From an uncultured Paracoccaceae bacterium (GTDB taxonomy: Bacteria; Pseudomonadota; Alphaproteobacteria; Rhodobacterales; Rhodobacteraceae), in the NCBI GenBank assembly GCA_947503925.1, contig CANNFQ010000015.1, positions 42,814 through 106,813 of the forward strand: 64,000 nt of DNA, read 5' to 3'. The position numbers and the translations under genes are program-made. Position 1 is the stretch's first letter; the number at the start of each line of letters is the position of its first letter. The notes below the pieces were generated by a model. That model had not been told where the DNA came from. It searched no databases and saw nothing but the letters and a program-made list of their open reading frames with translations. Positions 63,758 through 64,000 of the stretch are shown here, one piece after another.

Positions 63758-64000
63758 TTATCCTTGCTTATCCGCCATCAGGCACAGGTTCTCGCGGCAA
63801 CAATCATCGTTTACAGCCAGGATGCGGAACCGGCGCGACGCCCCGAACGTGTCGGACAGGAAGTCCAGAGACCAGCGTTCGCCGGGCCTCAGCGCCTCCG
63901 GCATCGGCGTCCGTGACCCACGGCCCGTCGTCGCCTGACGCCCAACTTCTCTTCCGTATAAAGCCGATACAGCTTCTTGTGGTTCATGATCATTCCCTTG
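63758..64000 (-). pseudogene. decayed IS3-family transposase (OrfB, DDE core), cut by the window edge
   Basis: On the minus strand, MIMNHKKLYRLYTEEKLGVR begins the remnant, typical of IS3 OrfB just before the integrase core. After a frameshift near 63905-63935 it continues PGERWSLDFLSDTFGASRRF and RILAVNDDCCRENL, which carry the first catalytic Asp of the rve domain. A TAA stop at 63758-63760 ends it early, before the second Asp and Glu. The gene is therefore frameshifted and truncated; its 5' part lies beyond the window. Confidence 0.82.

Overview
The window looks like chromosomal DNA of a marine alphaproteobacterium of the Rhodobacteraceae (Roseobacter group). The signs are GC-rich tightly packed operons, many ATGA/TGATG start-stop overlaps, an FnrL-type regulator beside ccoNOQP, a perfect CtrA-type box, TRAP and Ehu-type ABC uptake systems, and the mreBCD-mrdA-rodA order. 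This placement is inferred from gene content; no database search was possible.

Layout. 86-8653: an ectoine-style uptake and breakdown island: an M24 peptidase, an Lrp/AsnC regulator, an EhuBCDA-type ABC importer, a EutA-like protein, and on the other strand an M20 amidohydrolase, a diaminopropionate ammonia-lyase and a cupin. The enzyme set is not the standard ectoine one and may serve a related compound. 9020-12818: a fold-type II PLP enzyme coupled to a cytoplasmic BisC-type molybdenum reductase. 12881-17800: a complete urease operon ureDABCEFG. 17982-20877: an XRE-cupin regulator with kbl-tdh (threonine to glycine); this Tdh lacks all four structural-zinc cysteines. 20979-23420: a TPR-GGDEF-EAL protein behind a perfect CtrA box. 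23424-25069: small genes, including a SnoaL/LuxR pair whose start codons lie 14 bases apart.

25222-31219: the cbb3 oxidase operon ccoNOQP, two universal stress proteins and fnrL, with a perfect FNR box between ccoN and the first usp. 31303-37174: a TRAP transporter (DctP with a Tat signal, DctQ, DctM), an IclR regulator and a divergent GMC oxidoreductase. 37175-41731: a sugar operon (LacI regulator, XylA, a sugar isomerase/epimerase, a Gfo/Idh/MocA dehydrogenase) under a perfect 24-bp palindromic operator. 41893-47042: a LysM-TRAP binding protein fusion, an iron-sulfur photolyase coupled to an SDR, a beta-propeller protein and a DUF1194 protein.

47135-49210: a leucine-rich leader peptide with alternative RNA pairings, then a small cupin and leuA, which reads as a leucine attenuation system. 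49210-49727: a small secreted protein gene broken by a frameshift. 49941-57110: mreB-mreC-mreD-mrdA-rodA with a GhrA-like dehydrogenase and a secreted thioredoxin-like protein appended. 57138-58578: an SseB-like protein and a uracil-DNA glycosylase-like protein. 58700-63065: kpsT, a KpsE-like protein and kdsA (capsule/KDO), then a BON-MscS channel. 63126-64000: tRNA-Gln(TTG) followed by three tandem 21-bp repeats and a decayed IS3-family transposase, which is a mobile-element boundary.

The strongest candidates for new biology are the leu leader, the modified ectoine-like catabolic island, the LysM-TRAP fusion, the zinc-lobe-less Tdh and the CtrA-box c-di-GMP gene.
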